A program made the position numbers and the translations under genes. From positions 12,395,048-12,459,047 of the forward strand of contig NC_079910.1 in assembly GCF_024868665.1 (NCBI RefSeq): 64,000 bases of DNA. Reading direction: 5' to 3'. Under the pieces are notes generated by a model. The model saw only the letters and a list, made by a program, of their open reading frames with translations. It was not told the DNA's origin and did no database searches. The first letter of the stretch is position 1; every line of letters begins with the position of its first letter. Positions 1 to 12,168 of the stretch are shown here, one piece after another. This DNA comes from Triplophysa rosa. Taxonomy: Eukaryota > Chordata > Actinopteri > Cypriniformes > Nemacheilidae.

Positions 1-2820
1 TCAGTGAGTTCATGCGAGCGGGGCGAGTCACCGAATGCACGTTTCTATACGTGGAGATTTCTCATGGGTGCCGCTCGCTGTAAACATCTCCTTTTGACGT
101 TGATACGACTCTATTCTTCGCCGTTAATGGACAGGAAAGGGGACACTGACCCACGATCAGTCTGTATCAGAGCGGTGTACAAGGCTCTTATATGCCACGT
201 AAATGGATGAAAAGTGATTTTTGAGCTTTAGGGATGATTTGCACTCTACATATCAAATAACTCTGTATGGCTAGATAGCCACAAAGATGGTTGAATTGCT
301 GTCTGGGGACCGGTGCATAAAATATAGTTTTAATACACCCAACAATAGGATAGCAGTGTGTATGTGTATGTGTGTGTCTTTTAGTCTCATTAGTGTGTTG
401 GGTAGCAGATGGCTTGACACGTGTCTGTTACTTGCAAATCAGCACAGATGTTCAACACACAATTAGCTCCAACAATAAACCTCAGAATACATCGACTATA
501 CTACAATTACACAAAGATGAAGCATAATCAGACATCTGAATGTCTTTGATTGCACTGTTTGCATTTTTTTCGAGGTGTGTGCATTATTCCGGTTTTGTAA
601 TGTACTGTAATTAGCTTTAGCTTGCTGAGGCAAGCATCACTGTTGCTGTTACCCACTCTTATTGGTATGGGATTTGAACAAACCCCTGAACCCACATATT
701 AAATTTCAGCAAGTAACACGTCCCGTGTGTTTATGCTATGTACGTGAACAAATGTACGATTATGTACGCTATGAGGCACGAATTTTCCAATGAAGATCAT
801 TTAAAAATGTACAGTTATGTAGAAACCAAAATATCACAGAGACTCAAGGAAGGGCTTCTTTACCTGTATCACCAAAAGCACTGCCCTAGTATCTATTATC
901 TATATATTTTTAAACTCACTGTGTACATTACAGTCTTAAGGAATCTGTGACATCAATATTTTTAATAAATTGTAAAATGAACGGCTGGATCATAAGGATT
1001 TATCCATAATTTATTTTGATAGTTTTGCAGCAAACCGTCAGTGTTTGGACCTGGAAATGGTGGTCCGTGTAATCAGACTAAACAAGCGGATAACAAGGAC
1101 ATACTGTAGCAACACCATAGCAACCACTCAGGACACCCTTTCCCTTTATAAAAATGTTACAGCTATAGCTATTATTGTAACTGTATATTAATCATTTATA
1201 TAAATCTAATTATTATATTATAAAATATTGTATTGAATTCTATTAAATTATAATCTATTGTTATAATAATTAGATTTAGCGTATGTATACGTATGTATGT
1301 ATATAATTATTATATTTTTATTGTTATTAATAATAATATGTAGCCTAAATGTTAGGACAGTCACAATATCAGATTTTCTTTAGCAATACCAAAACAACAT
1401 TACTATTAAATCTATGTAAATTAAATAAATAAATGAATAATGCTAGCCGTCAAATTATCTTTGTGTATATTTTGTTTGTGGCAAAAAGAGAGTTTGTAAC
1501 ATTTTAAAGATGTTAAGCTATGTTGAAGTGTCGACCAGATACTGGTACAAAATTATTTACATTATTACAGTGAGGCGTCCGATATCAAATTTGGCATACT
1601 GGCCAATCCTGTGAAAGACAGAAGCTTTCTGTAGAACATTGGAGGCTGGGGGAAATGAGAGAGAGAGAGACATAAAAATACAGAGCCTGTCAGCCAACCA
1701 TATGTAGAGTTCTCCAAGACCTACGTCTGCAACATAAAGATGTTATGTCTCTTCACATTCTGTCACCATTAAAACGCCATCCTACAGAGAAACTGGAGAG
1801 TGTGCGTGCGTGTGTATTAACTAGCCACTGCGACAGCAGCCCCGCTTTGTGTATGCATGTGTGTCTTTGTGTGACTTTGCCTACCTGTGTGGGTATGCGT
1901 GCATGTGTCCTTGTCTTTCCTCCGAGTGTCCTGTTTGATTTATCCTCAGCGGAGCTGCTTTGATGACTCCCGTCTGATCCATTTTGTTGAAAAATAAGAG
2001 AAATTGCACCATTGCTCTCTGCTTGAGTTAAAGAGATGAAAAAATGACACACAAGGGAAACTTTAGATGAGCACGCACACATTTCAGGACCGGCCTCGTG
2101 TGGTTTACTGCTATTGTTCAAACCCATTTACCATTTATGCATCAGTGGAATACGTTTTTTTTCACATGACGTGTGTGTATTGTTGTATGCAAATTAGGTT
2201 GGTTACAAATTGACCTTTTTCACATTTACGGGTTTCTCAGCAGCGGAAGTTGGGTAAACTTCTATAGCAGTGAATGGGAGACTACCACAAATATATATTT
2301 TTTTAATTCTCATTTGCTCAAACAGCAAAAGAAAAACTCAACGATAGTGTTTTCACTACTTTCAACAAAATGAAAAATAGTCTGATAACGGCATTCAAAA
2401 GAGAGAATGATGTCAAATTTACCGTGACTTCCATAGACGCTGTATAAGAAACACCCTCGCGTTAGCGTTAAGTATTTTTTTGTAATTTGATGCGAAGGTA
2501 ATATTATATAAAGTATAGTGTTATAAACCTACATACATTAAAAAAAAAAGAAACCGAGTGTCTTCATGTTTCATTTTTTTCATTAATCATTACTTGGATC
2601 ACATTCATGTTTGTCTGTGGGTTTTGCAACTATTCAATTAATAACCTGACAGCGATGACATGTAAAATTCCCGTTTTTCATTAAGGGGCGTGGTCATACA
2701 GTCAGTTTGGGTATGACTTGATCATAAATTTGAGAGCCAATCAGGACCGATTGATGTACTGTATGCAGGTCCAAAACATCTATAAATCTAATTTTTTTAT
2801 CTTTGTGTTTGTATTTCTCA
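1..2820. other. No gene seen; AT-rich single-copy-looking stretch
   Basis: I see no gene here. The first 220 bases are richer in CpG than what follows and carry a 68-codon frame (4-210) that resembles nothing I know. Positions 1140-1330 are very AT-rich with TTATTA/TATGTA runs. Around 1800-1910 there is a loose TG-rich tract. Positions 2225-2450 end in 'cttccatagacgctgtata', which resembles in reverse the end of the repeat at 30395-30830 ('tatacagtctatgg'), so a repeat fragment is likely there. Confidence 0.5.
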
Positions 2821-2821
2821 G

Positions 2822-2865
2822 TGTATGCGGTTTGTCTGGAGAAGAAATCTTCTCATCTCTGTCAG
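2822..2865 (+). CDS. Possible short internal exon, unrecognised
   Basis: A pyrimidine-rich acceptor (gtttgtatttctcag) lies just before and a good donor (cag/gtaagc) just after this 44-base stretch. Read from 2823 it is open (14 codons), and its spare base joins in frame with the stretch starting at 3127. No homology is recognised and no coding bias can be measured by eye. Chance splice-like signals are common in fish introns, so this is weak. Confidence 0.15.
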
Positions 2866-3126
2866 GTAAGCAACGAAACACACTTCTGCACTGAGTTCTT
2901 CTCTTTCCATCCCTGTGCAGTTGAGTGCTCTCTTTCCTCTTCTCTACTAAACACTGTCAGTCAAACCCCAGCAAACGTTGAGCCGTCAGTCAGACACTCC
3001 CTCACGTATATTTCTAACCACACACGCTCTCCTGTCTAGCACACGCTCTCTAATGACTCGTAGTGCATTCACGGGCACCTCAGGGCTGATTCTCTTGCTC
3101 GCCGATGACCCTTGTTTTGTCTTCAG

Positions 3127-3338
3127 ACTGTTGCTTGGATACAGGGGCCGAAGAGGTGGCCCTGACCGACGGGGAAATGAAATGGCCAGTGCTAATGGCT
3201 ATCAGGAGAAAAGCCTTAAAGCCTCAGGGGCTCAATCTAATGATTGTAAACAACTTTCTCACAAAGAGGAAAATCATTTCCTTACCACAAACCCTTCCAC
3301 TATTCCAAGTCATAAAACAAGCAGAAATAAGGTTATAG
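3127..3338 (+). CDS. Possible exon continuing the frame of 2822-2865
   Basis: It is preceded by an acceptor-like tract (cttgttttgtcttcag, ending at 3126). The frame stays open through residues CCLDTGAEEVALTDGEMKWP and on to a stop at 3336-3338. The first part is acidic and protein-like, but the second half reads like random sequence. No clear donor is seen unless it is one of several weak GT sites. The product is unknown. Confidence 0.15.
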
Positions 3339-3344
3339 ACTGAA

Positions 3345-6246
3345 TCTGTCTCAGCCGAATCATGTTTATTATGGGGGTGAGCTGGAGAAGTCATGTAGGT
3401 TGGAATTGGTTATTAAAAGTGAAATTAATGCTTTTTTGCTACAATATGCATTTGGAGAAAACAAATACATATTTCTTCTTAATGGCCTAATAAGGTCATT
3501 ATATAGATTTTAGCATTTTTTTCTTGAATTTAGCTTGCAATCAATTGCAATCAAAGTTTCTTGCAACAAAAACAGTTTTAATTTAGTTTTACACAACCAT
3601 TTTTAACCCTCTGACGCAACTTTGAATACAGTAAAAGGTATTTTTGGGGAAAGAGTTTGAGTTATGAATATTATAAGAGTACATTAGACTCTTAGGAAAA
3701 CAGTAAAGTTCTGTTTTCAATGATAAAGTATGTCCTCTTTAATTTGCTTTTTAACATTCAACATATATTTCTTCTTGAGTCTCTCAATAGAGACACACAC
3801 ACACACCCTTTGGACAAATAGGGTCTGTTTCTGGGTATATTCATTAAATCTGTCCAATACACAAACACACATTCTTGTTTTTACAGTCATTTCACGTTTT
3901 TCTTTTTTCCCTTTTTTGTTCCGTAGACTACTTTTAAAAACAGGAGAGTTTTGTTGCCTTAATGCAGTGGATGAAATGATGGAACGTGTAAGGCGATTCA
4001 GCCTCATGCTGAATTTGTTATGTTGTTTTTTCTCACTTTCTCTCCCGTCATATCTCCCTGTCTCTCTCTCTGTTCTTCACACATACACTGACACATCTGA
4101 GCCAAATGACTGATGATGAAATGATGATAATGATGAGAAATTAAAACACTTCCGCCTTACCGTTTGTCCGTAAATCGGTGTGAATAGAAATGTGAGAATT
4201 ACAGAAAGGATGATCTCCATTTAAGTCTGCATTTATAAACATTGTGTAGGTTGGTTTATCTGATTTGCTGTATAAGATGTTGATTTTGTTATCAACTCTT
4301 TTATTTACATTTATTCGGATGCTTTTATAATAAGTGACATACAGAAGAGGAAGCATTTAACATTTTGCTTTAAGAGATATTGTTTCAATGGCAATTCAAT
4401 GTGTAATTCCAGCACAGCTACTTTACTCTATCTTCCCCTGAAGATCACTACAGATGTGAGCTTGTGTACACAGCTGTCTGAACCCCAATTACCATAATTA
4501 CATATACTGTATGAGGTGCAGTTACTGTTCAACTGTACAACAACCAGTGTAAATGGATGTGAAAATACAAGCTATTTGTTTTAATTTCATCTTTTAAGAT
4601 AACACATTTATTTATGGCTAAACAAATCTGTGGCTGTATTTTAGATACCATTAAAGCCATTATACTGAAATGAGATAACCTCAGCTCTGCATTTTTTATA
4701 TACATGTATTTGTCATTTGGCTTTGCAGAAAAAGGGAGGGATTGGAGAAAAACATCTATTTTGTCTTACAGAAAAAAATAAAAACAAATTCTTAACATTT
4801 CAGATAAATACAGTATATACAGTATATATATCAATAATTAGTTTTTATGATTTAAGGAATATTGAATTCAGTTTGTTTTTCTTATTCCATTGACCATTTT
4901 TTATTCATTTCATTGCCTTGGAATCTTCAAATGTTTTTGCTTTTGACTTTGTAGATAAAAACTATTTGACCTTTTTTGTTTTCTTAAAATGTAAAAAAAT
5001 AAAAATAAAATCTTAAAAATGTACACAATGTAGAGAAAAAAATATCACATAATTTAAAAAAGTTGTCACAGAATGTAATGTGAATAACTGAAGTTTGCCT
5101 GGAATTTTGGCAAAATTGTCAGAGAGAACCTTATAATTCCAAGCCGACGATTTGCTATAAATGTACTATTGAAATACATGTATTTATGTCATTTTCAATA
5201 TAAAAACTCAAGTAAATTAATATTTTTTAAAGACATTTTTCATTTATGTGCCCACCAGACAAAAATATTTAACATTGAAATATTCATTTTTTTGCAGTAA
5301 AGTTTGTGTTGCTCATGCAGTCAGATTAGTTTAAGGAGCACGTTCTGAAGTTCTGTGTTTCCCCAAAAGGCAAACCATCTGTTCATTCAGATCCCGGCAT
5401 AATTGTCCTCCTCTTGTTCCTCTGTGGCATCTCAAGCATAGATGTAGATCGAGCGGGTGGGTTTAACTAAAAAAGGAAGCAATCACTTCACCCGTTTGCT
5501 CATATTCATCCTCCCCTTCTGTCTTATTAAACATCCGACCATCTGTTAATATTGATTCTTTGTTAAAGCAATACACCCCCTGACATTAATTGAGTGTGAA
5601 TAATCCGAATAATCCAACGTGTTCCCTTTTTGTAATACATACAGTTGCACGTCACGCTGTACTCTGTGTTCTCAGATACGATAATTCCTATCGGATCTCT
5701 GCGGGGTTATATAAATTTCATAATCTCTTTCATAGTTTATGAACGCTGGCAGGAGGTCGGCCGGATGCCCCATGGGCTCTTCTCAAACACAGGTTATGAA
5801 AATCCAAAGGCAACTGGAGGTTTTACAAAGAATAAAGGGAAAACAGACATTTGCAAATTAAATCAGTGTGTTTTGTAGTTGGACTTTGTGTAGAGAGTTT
5901 CAATGGAAAATATTTAAGCTGAAGAAACTTTCTATCTGTAACCTATTACCTTAAAGGCTTCAGATTCCTTCCCAAACTTAAAGCAAACTTTGCTTGTTCT
6001 GCACTTTTGAACATGTTTTGAGGACACCGTGTCCTAGTCAGGCATGAGGCAAGTTTCCAGCAAACCAGCCAATGAGAGCATGTTTGATGTTGTAACATGA
6101 AGTTACAGTATGTAGAGCAGGTTTTTGTACTAATAAAATTTAATTGTGGATGAGACTGCTGTGTTGTGAAGAAATCGAGCGGACAAACAAAATATTTTGT
6201 TGCGGTACAAATTAGAATTAGCCTAGAGTGAACATGATCATTTACA
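3345..6246. other. No gene seen; AT-rich with a candidate conserved block
   Basis: No coding region is recognisable. 4300-4340 resembles a worn SINE/LINE tail ('acatttattcggatgctttta', minus strand). 4780-5300 is very AT-rich. 5360-5610 is less AT-rich and complex, and is one of the stretches I would test for conservation between fishes. Confidence 0.45.
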
Positions 6247-6387
6247 CACAGCAAAATCACCAGTGTTAAAAAAGGTCAAATTAACTCTCACAGTGTATAT
6301 ACAGTATAATCCACACTTCGATAGTGTGGATTATATATACACTGTGAGTGTTAATTTGACCTTTTTAACACTGGCGATTTTGCTGTG
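6247..6387. mobile_element. Foldback MITE, nearly perfect hairpin
   Basis: The left arm begins cacagcaaaatcaccagtgt and the right arm is its reverse complement ending acactggcgattttgctgtg. The arms are about 66 bases with only a few mismatches and a loop of about 7 bases around 'ttcgata'. This is a classic non-autonomous foldback element. The superfamily is not assignable because no clear target-site duplication is visible. Confidence 0.85.
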
Positions 6388-6450
6388 CATGTTTACATTT
6401 ACATTTATTCATTTAGTCGATGATTTTATCCAAATGACTTACAAATAAGA
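6388..6450 (-). mobile_element. Worn SINE/L2-type tail
   Basis: The stretch 'tttacatttacatttattca' followed by 'gattttatccaaatgactta' is the reverse complement of the common fish tail 'taagtcgctttggataaaagc...'. Only the tail is recognisable; the body is lost or replaced by the adjoining hairpin element. Confidence 0.55.
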
Positions 6451-6519
6451 GAGTGTTTGTTTAATATGCTACAAAGCTATGTATACATGTTGGACTACCC
6501 AGCAGCTGGGGTGCCAGAA

Positions 6520-6667
6520 AAAATAACATGTAAAAATAACATTTGTTGTAAAGTAAAATTATATGTTTTTCATGTCATTTTACATCCGACTTATAAATTT
6601 GCCGTATTTCAAAAATATGTTAAATAAAACGGTGAATTTCCGTAAAATGACAGCTTTTTACAGTGCA
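6520..6667. mobile_element. MITE fragment of the 'ttttacagtg' family
   Basis: It carries 'aaacggtgaatttccgtaaa' and ends 'agctttttacagtgcag'. The same style of sequence is seen in the element at 52621-52845 (and its copy at 58043-58267), suggesting one shared family. The left end is unclear. Confidence 0.45.
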
Positions 6668-7499
6668 GTTAGGGTAAGATAACCAAGCTATTCGTTGATT
6701 TAGCTACAACAGGTGTGTTTTTATGTGTTATCGCTTTCCGTTTTATTGTCTTGTGTCTGGTTAGAACAAGCATGTGTCTGTTCTTCACAGAAGTACGCAG
6801 AAAAAAGTTAATGGAAAAGTGAAAAATGAAGAGGAAGTGGTAGGAAATCAACAGAATGACAGGAAGTTCACTGAGACCTTGTGGCACACCCTGGCAAACA
6901 CATCTTTTAAAAGAGTTAAGATTGTTCTGTAGTTATTCCTGTCTTTGTTTTCTTTCACGTGTATGAAAAGTGTCCTTTGCTGCAATAAGAAAAGTGACCT
7001 TCCCTTTAAACCACAGGGAGATGAAAACAATAGCCAGACTTTTCATTTCTGACCTTGTTTATAGATGAAAGTGCCAAAGCACTGTTTATTTGGGGGAGGG
7101 GTCAAATGGCAAATTGGCTCAAACTTTTATGGGTTGACTGCTTTAGCACGGGTTTATGAAGGTTAAATGTTTCTTTCGTCCAAAATATTTCTAAGAGGTG
7201 TTTTAATTGGTTCATTTGTCTTTAGACTTAACCTGACTTGAATAGAGGAATGTGTTTCTTCTGTAAATTTCTCGTCTAACAAAACTCAGCTAATTAATGA
7301 ACTCTTCCCCCCCCCTCATTATAGGATCTGTCTTTATTTTGATTGTTTGATCTCTATTTGCCGGTTCTGCTTACATCTGCTGAAATTCTCCTAAATCATT
7401 TAAAAAGAAAACCTTGTCGATCCTGACACAATAACACAGACTCCTCTTGCTATCCTTTTACTGTTTCTATTTTTTCTGTATGTATTGTCTATATGTTTT

Positions 7500-7664
7500 T
7501 ATTTATATAGCTTCGTGCACTGTGTTAGGCAAACTGAGGCCAGTTCTATGGCACTTGCGCATTGCTGCCCTTTTGTTGCACTGATTGTTTCCATTGTTAT
7601 GCCTCATTTGTAAGTCGCTTCGGATAAAAGCGTCTGCTAAATGACTAAATGTAAATGTAAATGA
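7500..7664 (+). mobile_element. LINE (L2-clade type) 3' end
   Basis: The stretch runs through 'ggcacttgcgcattgctg', 'cttttgttgcactgattg' and the tail 'ggataaaagcgtctgctaaa', ending in short 'tgtaaa' repeats. This matches the 3' end of a common fish LINE, known here from memory of the family rather than from a search. No coding part remains upstream, as expected for a 5'-truncated insertion. Confidence 0.7.
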
Positions 7665-8195
7665 TCCTCCACATTTACTGCTGATGAGAGAGAGCAACAC
7701 AATTTAATGATTCTAAGAAATGACACATCATTTAAAATAATCTTTATTATTTATTTTAATTAATATATAATTAATATTACTTTATTAGTTTTTTTCACTC
7801 AATTTGACAAGCATATTAGGTGACTGGTGATTGTCTTTTTTTTAATAATCCCACACTGCTAGTTTAGTGGTTAAGTCCATTTATCATCTTCCCAGGAAGC
7901 ACTGGGGTATAAATAAAACATTAACTTGTTTGAAGTTCATGACATTTTGTTAGAATTGCGGTGGTAGCAGACTGTGACAACTTTTACTCTCACTTAATAA
8001 ATGAGAAATCATTATTTACTCACTCTCACAAGGATAAAGGTGAGTGAGGATGTTACTATAAGGTTTTAAGATGTTAGTCCTTTACATTCTGCCTCCTGTG
8101 CTCCACAAAAGAATAAGTGATAAATAAGTGAATGGATTCAGTTCAAAAAGCCTTGTAAACTGTTGCCTTCATTTCCACAAGCATCTAACTTTACA

Positions 8196-8217
8196 GTGTG
8201 TGTGTGTGTGGTGCGTG

Positions 8218-8273
<56 letters not shown>

Positions 8274-8285
8274 GCGCGTGTGTGC

Positions 8286-8324
<39 letters not shown>

Positions 8325-8325
8325 T
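8196..8325. repeat. Compound TG microsatellite with CG interruptions
   Basis: About 120 bases of (TG)n broken by 'gcgtgcgcg' steps, ending in a short (GA)4. Frames of 67-119 codons cross it on both strands; they encode only Val/Cys or Thr/His repeats and are not genes. Confidence 0.97.
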
Positions 8326-8866
8326 CAATAAGTGTGTCATTGATTTTGTCACCTAGTTCAATGTGATTGATTTGACAATGAAAGACAGTAAGCTTTGTCA
8401 ATAAAAGGCCACACACTGTTCCAGAAATGCCTTCGTTGTGACATCCTAGATGATCACTATGAATCTGTTCTTTCACAAATGATTCTGAATCGGCCATGTA
8501 AAACGCTGAAATGCTTCAAATAATCTTAAAAATCTCATTAAAAGGTGTGTGCTTCAATGTCTGAAATTACTTTGTAGACAAAAATATAACTGTGCCAACA
8601 TTGCAATTTCTTTATTAGATAGATGAAATAGATGAAAACCTCTTCAATACCTCAAGAAGCTGAATGATAAAATGCCAAGAGAACCCATTTGCTAATTCTA
8701 GTCAAAGGGGTGTCAGTTTTGAAGATACTAAAAGGCAACGTTTTGGTTTGTTTTAGATGCTTTTATTTGAACCATAATTCCCACTGTTACAATAAGTTAT
8801 TTGTATTATAATACAGATATTGCTCTACAAGTGTTTACAAACTTGACTGGTACAGTATACTGTACA

Positions 8867-8941
8867 CTGGATATTGACCAATCAGCATCAAAGAAACTGG
8901 TATGACTGTGTTGGTACTTGATGCTGATGGTCAATATCCAG
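8867..8941. repeat. Short inverted repeat (hairpin)
   Basis: The left arm is ctggatattgaccaatcagc and onward, about 25 bases; the right arm is its reverse complement ending at 8941, with one extra base. The spacer is about 27 bases. Probably a small MITE or hairpin remnant. Confidence 0.75.
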
Positions 8942-10081
8942 TCTACTGCAGCACCTATAGGCTATGCACCCTTACAACTCACCTAAAGAGATAATTTCTT
9001 TTTGATACATTGTTACAGAAATGTCTACTAATTCTGCTTAGTTAAAATTTTCTATGGAGTTGTTGTTAGTTTAGCTGCAGTTTTTGACTAACCTGCTCTT
9101 TTTGACACTTTTACTATAAGGTTTTAAAATTGAACATTGCTTCTGTTCTCTGCTAGTTAACCAAGTTCAGAGCAAGAACACCAAACCCCCAGTGACTCCA
9201 TAACAGCAGTCATCTTACACACACTCTGATATTCTTCCTACTGAATCACTTAAAGACATCTGGCAGAGTATGACAAGGGGGTCAGGGTAGGACCTGGAGC
9301 CATATGACCAGTCCAAGAACCCGTGTGTGTGTGTGTCTCATTCTGTGTGTGTGCTGGGCCAATTAAGAGCAGAATATTTAATACATTCTGTCCAGACTGT
9401 TCAACACTAACAATCTCGTATTGACTTTACACCCCAAGGTTATAGCGCAAGAGTATAAAAGTGAAAGAACAAAGACGTGGGGAAGTTAGAGATGGTTACA
9501 TGAGCTCACAATATGCACTGTGTTGTTAAGGTACTAAATATAAACCTTTCAAATGTCTATGATTGTGTGGGTGAGTATGAGTGTTTCGCTCGCAGGCAAA
9601 TGTACCGCAAACCCATTCTCTCCCGCTGATAACATAATTGTTTTAATAGATTTAAGTAGTGATAAAGGGTCTCAACTCAGGGCTAATGAAGTAGCACGGA
9701 ACTCCACTTAAGTGCCTGTAATTTGCTATGCTTGTTGCGGAAAGTGCTAACCTCTTCAGAAGAGAGATCATTCTTATTCACTGTGTATGTGCTACTGTAC
9801 CCGCCTGTGTTTGTTTGTGTGTGTACGTGTGAGTTGGGGGGCGGAAAGGTAATTGGCAAGCGCCTACATAAATCAATTAGCACGTGTTGTTGTAAGTGTT
9901 CCTTCAAGCTTTGCTGGTTTTTATGTTAGGGCGGAGGGGCCGAATATGACTGCTTAAAAATATAGCTGAATTTCGAAATAACATTAAAATAGCACAATAA
10001 TCATATATATGAGTGATTCTATAATTGCGGGTACATTTGTCATTTGAAAATGTAAAGATGGGAACTTTTTTTTCCAAACAC
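8942..10081. other. No gene seen
   Basis: Nothing coding is recognised. It holds short TG runs (9324-9350, 9805-9830) and otherwise ordinary AT-rich sequence. Confidence 0.5.
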
Positions 10082-10084
10082 AAC

Positions 10085-10373
10085 GTCTTGGTTACGTATG
10101 TTACTTCAGTTCCCTGATGGAGGGAACGAGACGTTGTGTCGAACCGACAGAATGGGGTTTGATCGTGAGAACCTATCAACTCTGATTGTACTTTTAAAAA
10201 GCCGATGAACTTGGAGAATGGCATGGCATGCCAGTATAAAAAGAAGATGACGTGCCCATTCATTTGTGAGAGGCATTCTCGGTTGCTGCAGCGGATGGCG
10301 AAGTGTTGTGGCACGAAGGACACAACGTCTCGTTCCCTCCATCAGGGAACTAAGGTTACATACGTAACCAAGA
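10085..10373. repeat. Inverted repeat at the left end of the DIRS element
   Basis: The stretch starts cgtcttggttacgtatgtta and ends, after about 180 bases of spacer, with the reverse complement (taaggttacatacgtaacca, then agacg). The arms are about 50 bases and both include the 'ccctgatggagggaacgaga' block. It caps the element and could form a large hairpin. Confidence 0.85.
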
Positions 10374-10945
10374 CGTTTCCTTTCTGTCGGTCTCTCGACG
10401 TTGTGTCAAACCGACAGAATGGGGTTCCTATACGAAACACCACGGCGCTGCGTCACAACTTCCAGCGGAGCGACACTGACTGGCCTGGGTGAGTCACAAG
10501 TGAGCGTAACCGCGAATCGTAACCTTCCAGTGGTGTAGTAAGGCATCAATTGCGTGAATCACGATGAGAGGCTCTTACTAACGGCCGTACAGGCGGTGAC
10601 CTTTGCTACTCTAGGGGCACCGTAAGGAACACAGGGAAGCGCTACCCCCTCGCCTGAGGGGGGAACGCTACGGAGACCACATCTTCCGGAGATAATACAT
10701 GGAATACCTACACTGTCTCACCAGTGGGGAGATCTCATGGGAGTAGTTGTGCAGGGCCCCAACCAGGGGTGCACAGAAGCTGTGGAGTCCACCGAGGGGA
10801 GGTCACAGTATCACCGACAGGGGAACCAAAAGTGAGGAAACGTCAGACGGGACTACCTAAGGAGGGGGAGTCACTACGTGTGGAGCACTAGCTCAGGTAT
10901 AGGGGTTCACCTCGTGTGGGACTGCCGAGTGCTGCCTGACGAGGG

Positions 10946-11762
10946 TCAGACAGTGCAGCATTGACTGTCATGCAGGCATGCTGTCATGGTAACAGAGTCC
11001 AGTTCCATACCGAGATAAGAGGTGCTCTGCGCAGGGGAGAGCTTGCTCTTGTCCCAGTTGACCTGTAGGCCCAATCGGTCTATGTGCCGGAGCACAAGGT
11101 CCCTGTGTGTATACAACAGATCTCGCGAGTGAGCCAAGATAAGCCAGTCATTGAGATAGTTGAGGATATGCACGCCCTGCTCCCTGAGGGGAGTGAGAGC
11201 AGCCTCCGCGACCTTGGTAAAGGCATGGGGAGACAGGCCTGACCGAAGGGCAGGACCTTGTACTGGTATGCTCGACCCTCGAAGGCAAACCAAAGAAACG
11301 GTTTGTGCCTTCGGAGAATCGAGACATGAAAGTACGCGTCCTTCAGGTTGATAGCCACAAACCAACCCTGATGTCGGACAGACGTCAGGATGCGATTCTG
11401 CGTTAACATTCTGAACGGGAGCCTGTGAAGGGTCTTGTTCAGAGTGCGCAGGTCCAGGATGGGGCGCAGCCCCCCACCTTTCTTGGGGACGATGAAGACA
11501 TCTCGGCCAGAGGGACGGGCTCGATCGCTCCTTTCACCAGAAGGGTATTCACCTTGACTCGAAGCACGGGAGCATTCTCGCCTCGCTCCGTGGTGCAGAC
11601 AAGTGCACGCTGTGAGAAATTTATCTCTTTTAGGAAATTTGCTCTAATAGACACCTTCGGCTCGCTACCGAAACGCCCAGGGGAAATCATACACACCAGG
11701 ACGAATCCGCTGCTCTGCGTCGTAGAATCCAGTGGATAATCAGGAGATAATGCGCTCAGCAT
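10946..11762 (-). pseudogene. DIRS reverse transcriptase, broken into three frames
   Basis: The minus-strand frame 11762-11439 carries the lead-in to the RT domain (KGAIEPVPLAE). Frame 11409-11080 carries NLKDAYFHVSI and the residues AYQYKVLPFG. Frame 11365-10946 carries LSPHAFTKVAEA, then YLNDWLILAH and LGLQVNWDKSKLSP. These follow one another in the order expected of a DIRS/Ngaro-type RT, but frameshifts separate them. The catalytic YxDD-type motif reads YLND (about 11158-11147), so the first aspartate is lost. This is a dead copy. Function before decay: copying element RNA into DNA. Confidence 0.85.
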
Positions 11763-11994
11763 TTAAGCTTAGCAGGTTCCGAAGAACAAAAAGTGAATGA
11801 ATGGGTACACCATCTTACTTTTATACCCGTATGTAAGGGGCGGAGACTGGCATGCCATGCCATTCGCCAAGTTCATTGGCCTTTTAAAAGTACAATCAGA
11901 GATTATAGGTTCTGAAGATCAAACCCCATTCTGTCTGTTTGACACAACGTCGAGAGACCGACAGATAGGGAACTATCACCTTACATAACACCCT

Positions 11995-12168
11995 TAAAGG
12001 CATAGTTCACCTAAAAATGAAAATTCTGTCATCATTTACTCACCCTCTTGTCATTTCAAGCCTGTCTGACTTTCTTTCTTCTGCAGAACACAAAAGATAT
12101 TTTGTGAGAATATTGGAACAACAGTGGTATAGTGGTATGACTTGCATTGGTTTTGTGTCCATACAGTA
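11995..12168 (+). mobile_element. Left half of a split MITE ('ttcacccaaaaatgaaa' family)
   Basis: The stretch begins aaaggcatagttcacctaaa and continues with 'gtcatcatttactcaccctc' and 'cttctgcagaacacaaaaga', the standard order of this abundant cyprinid family. It breaks off at the insertion starting at 12169 and resumes at 13093. Confidence 0.8.

Larger units (their letters stand above)
10082..11973 (-). mobile_element. Decayed DIRS-type retrotransposon
   Basis: The right end, read on the minus strand from about 11973, and the left end, read on the plus strand from about 10100, share the same sequence ('gacagaatggggtttgatc', 'tctgattgtacttttaaaa', 'gaatggcatggcatgccag'). The ends are therefore inverted terminal repeats, as in DIRS elements and unlike ordinary LTR elements. 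The reverse-transcriptase remnants between them run on the minus strand. Another copy of the end motif ('ctctcgacgttgtgtcaaa') sits at about 10390-10435, like the internal complementary region of DIRS elements. The element is far shorter than an intact DIRS (several kb): the tyrosine recombinase, RNase H and most of the 5' ORF are not visible. Base composition is GC-richer than the flanks, which makes it stand out. Confidence 0.8.

Noticed and set aside
8128..8497. Frames of 67-119 codons on both strands across the TG microsatellite
   Set aside because: They consist of Val-Cys or Thr-His repeats from (TG)n/(CA)n in all frames; no gene signal.
9904..10323. 139-codon minus frame
   Set aside because: It spans the DIRS inverted end and flanking sequence; no domain is seen.
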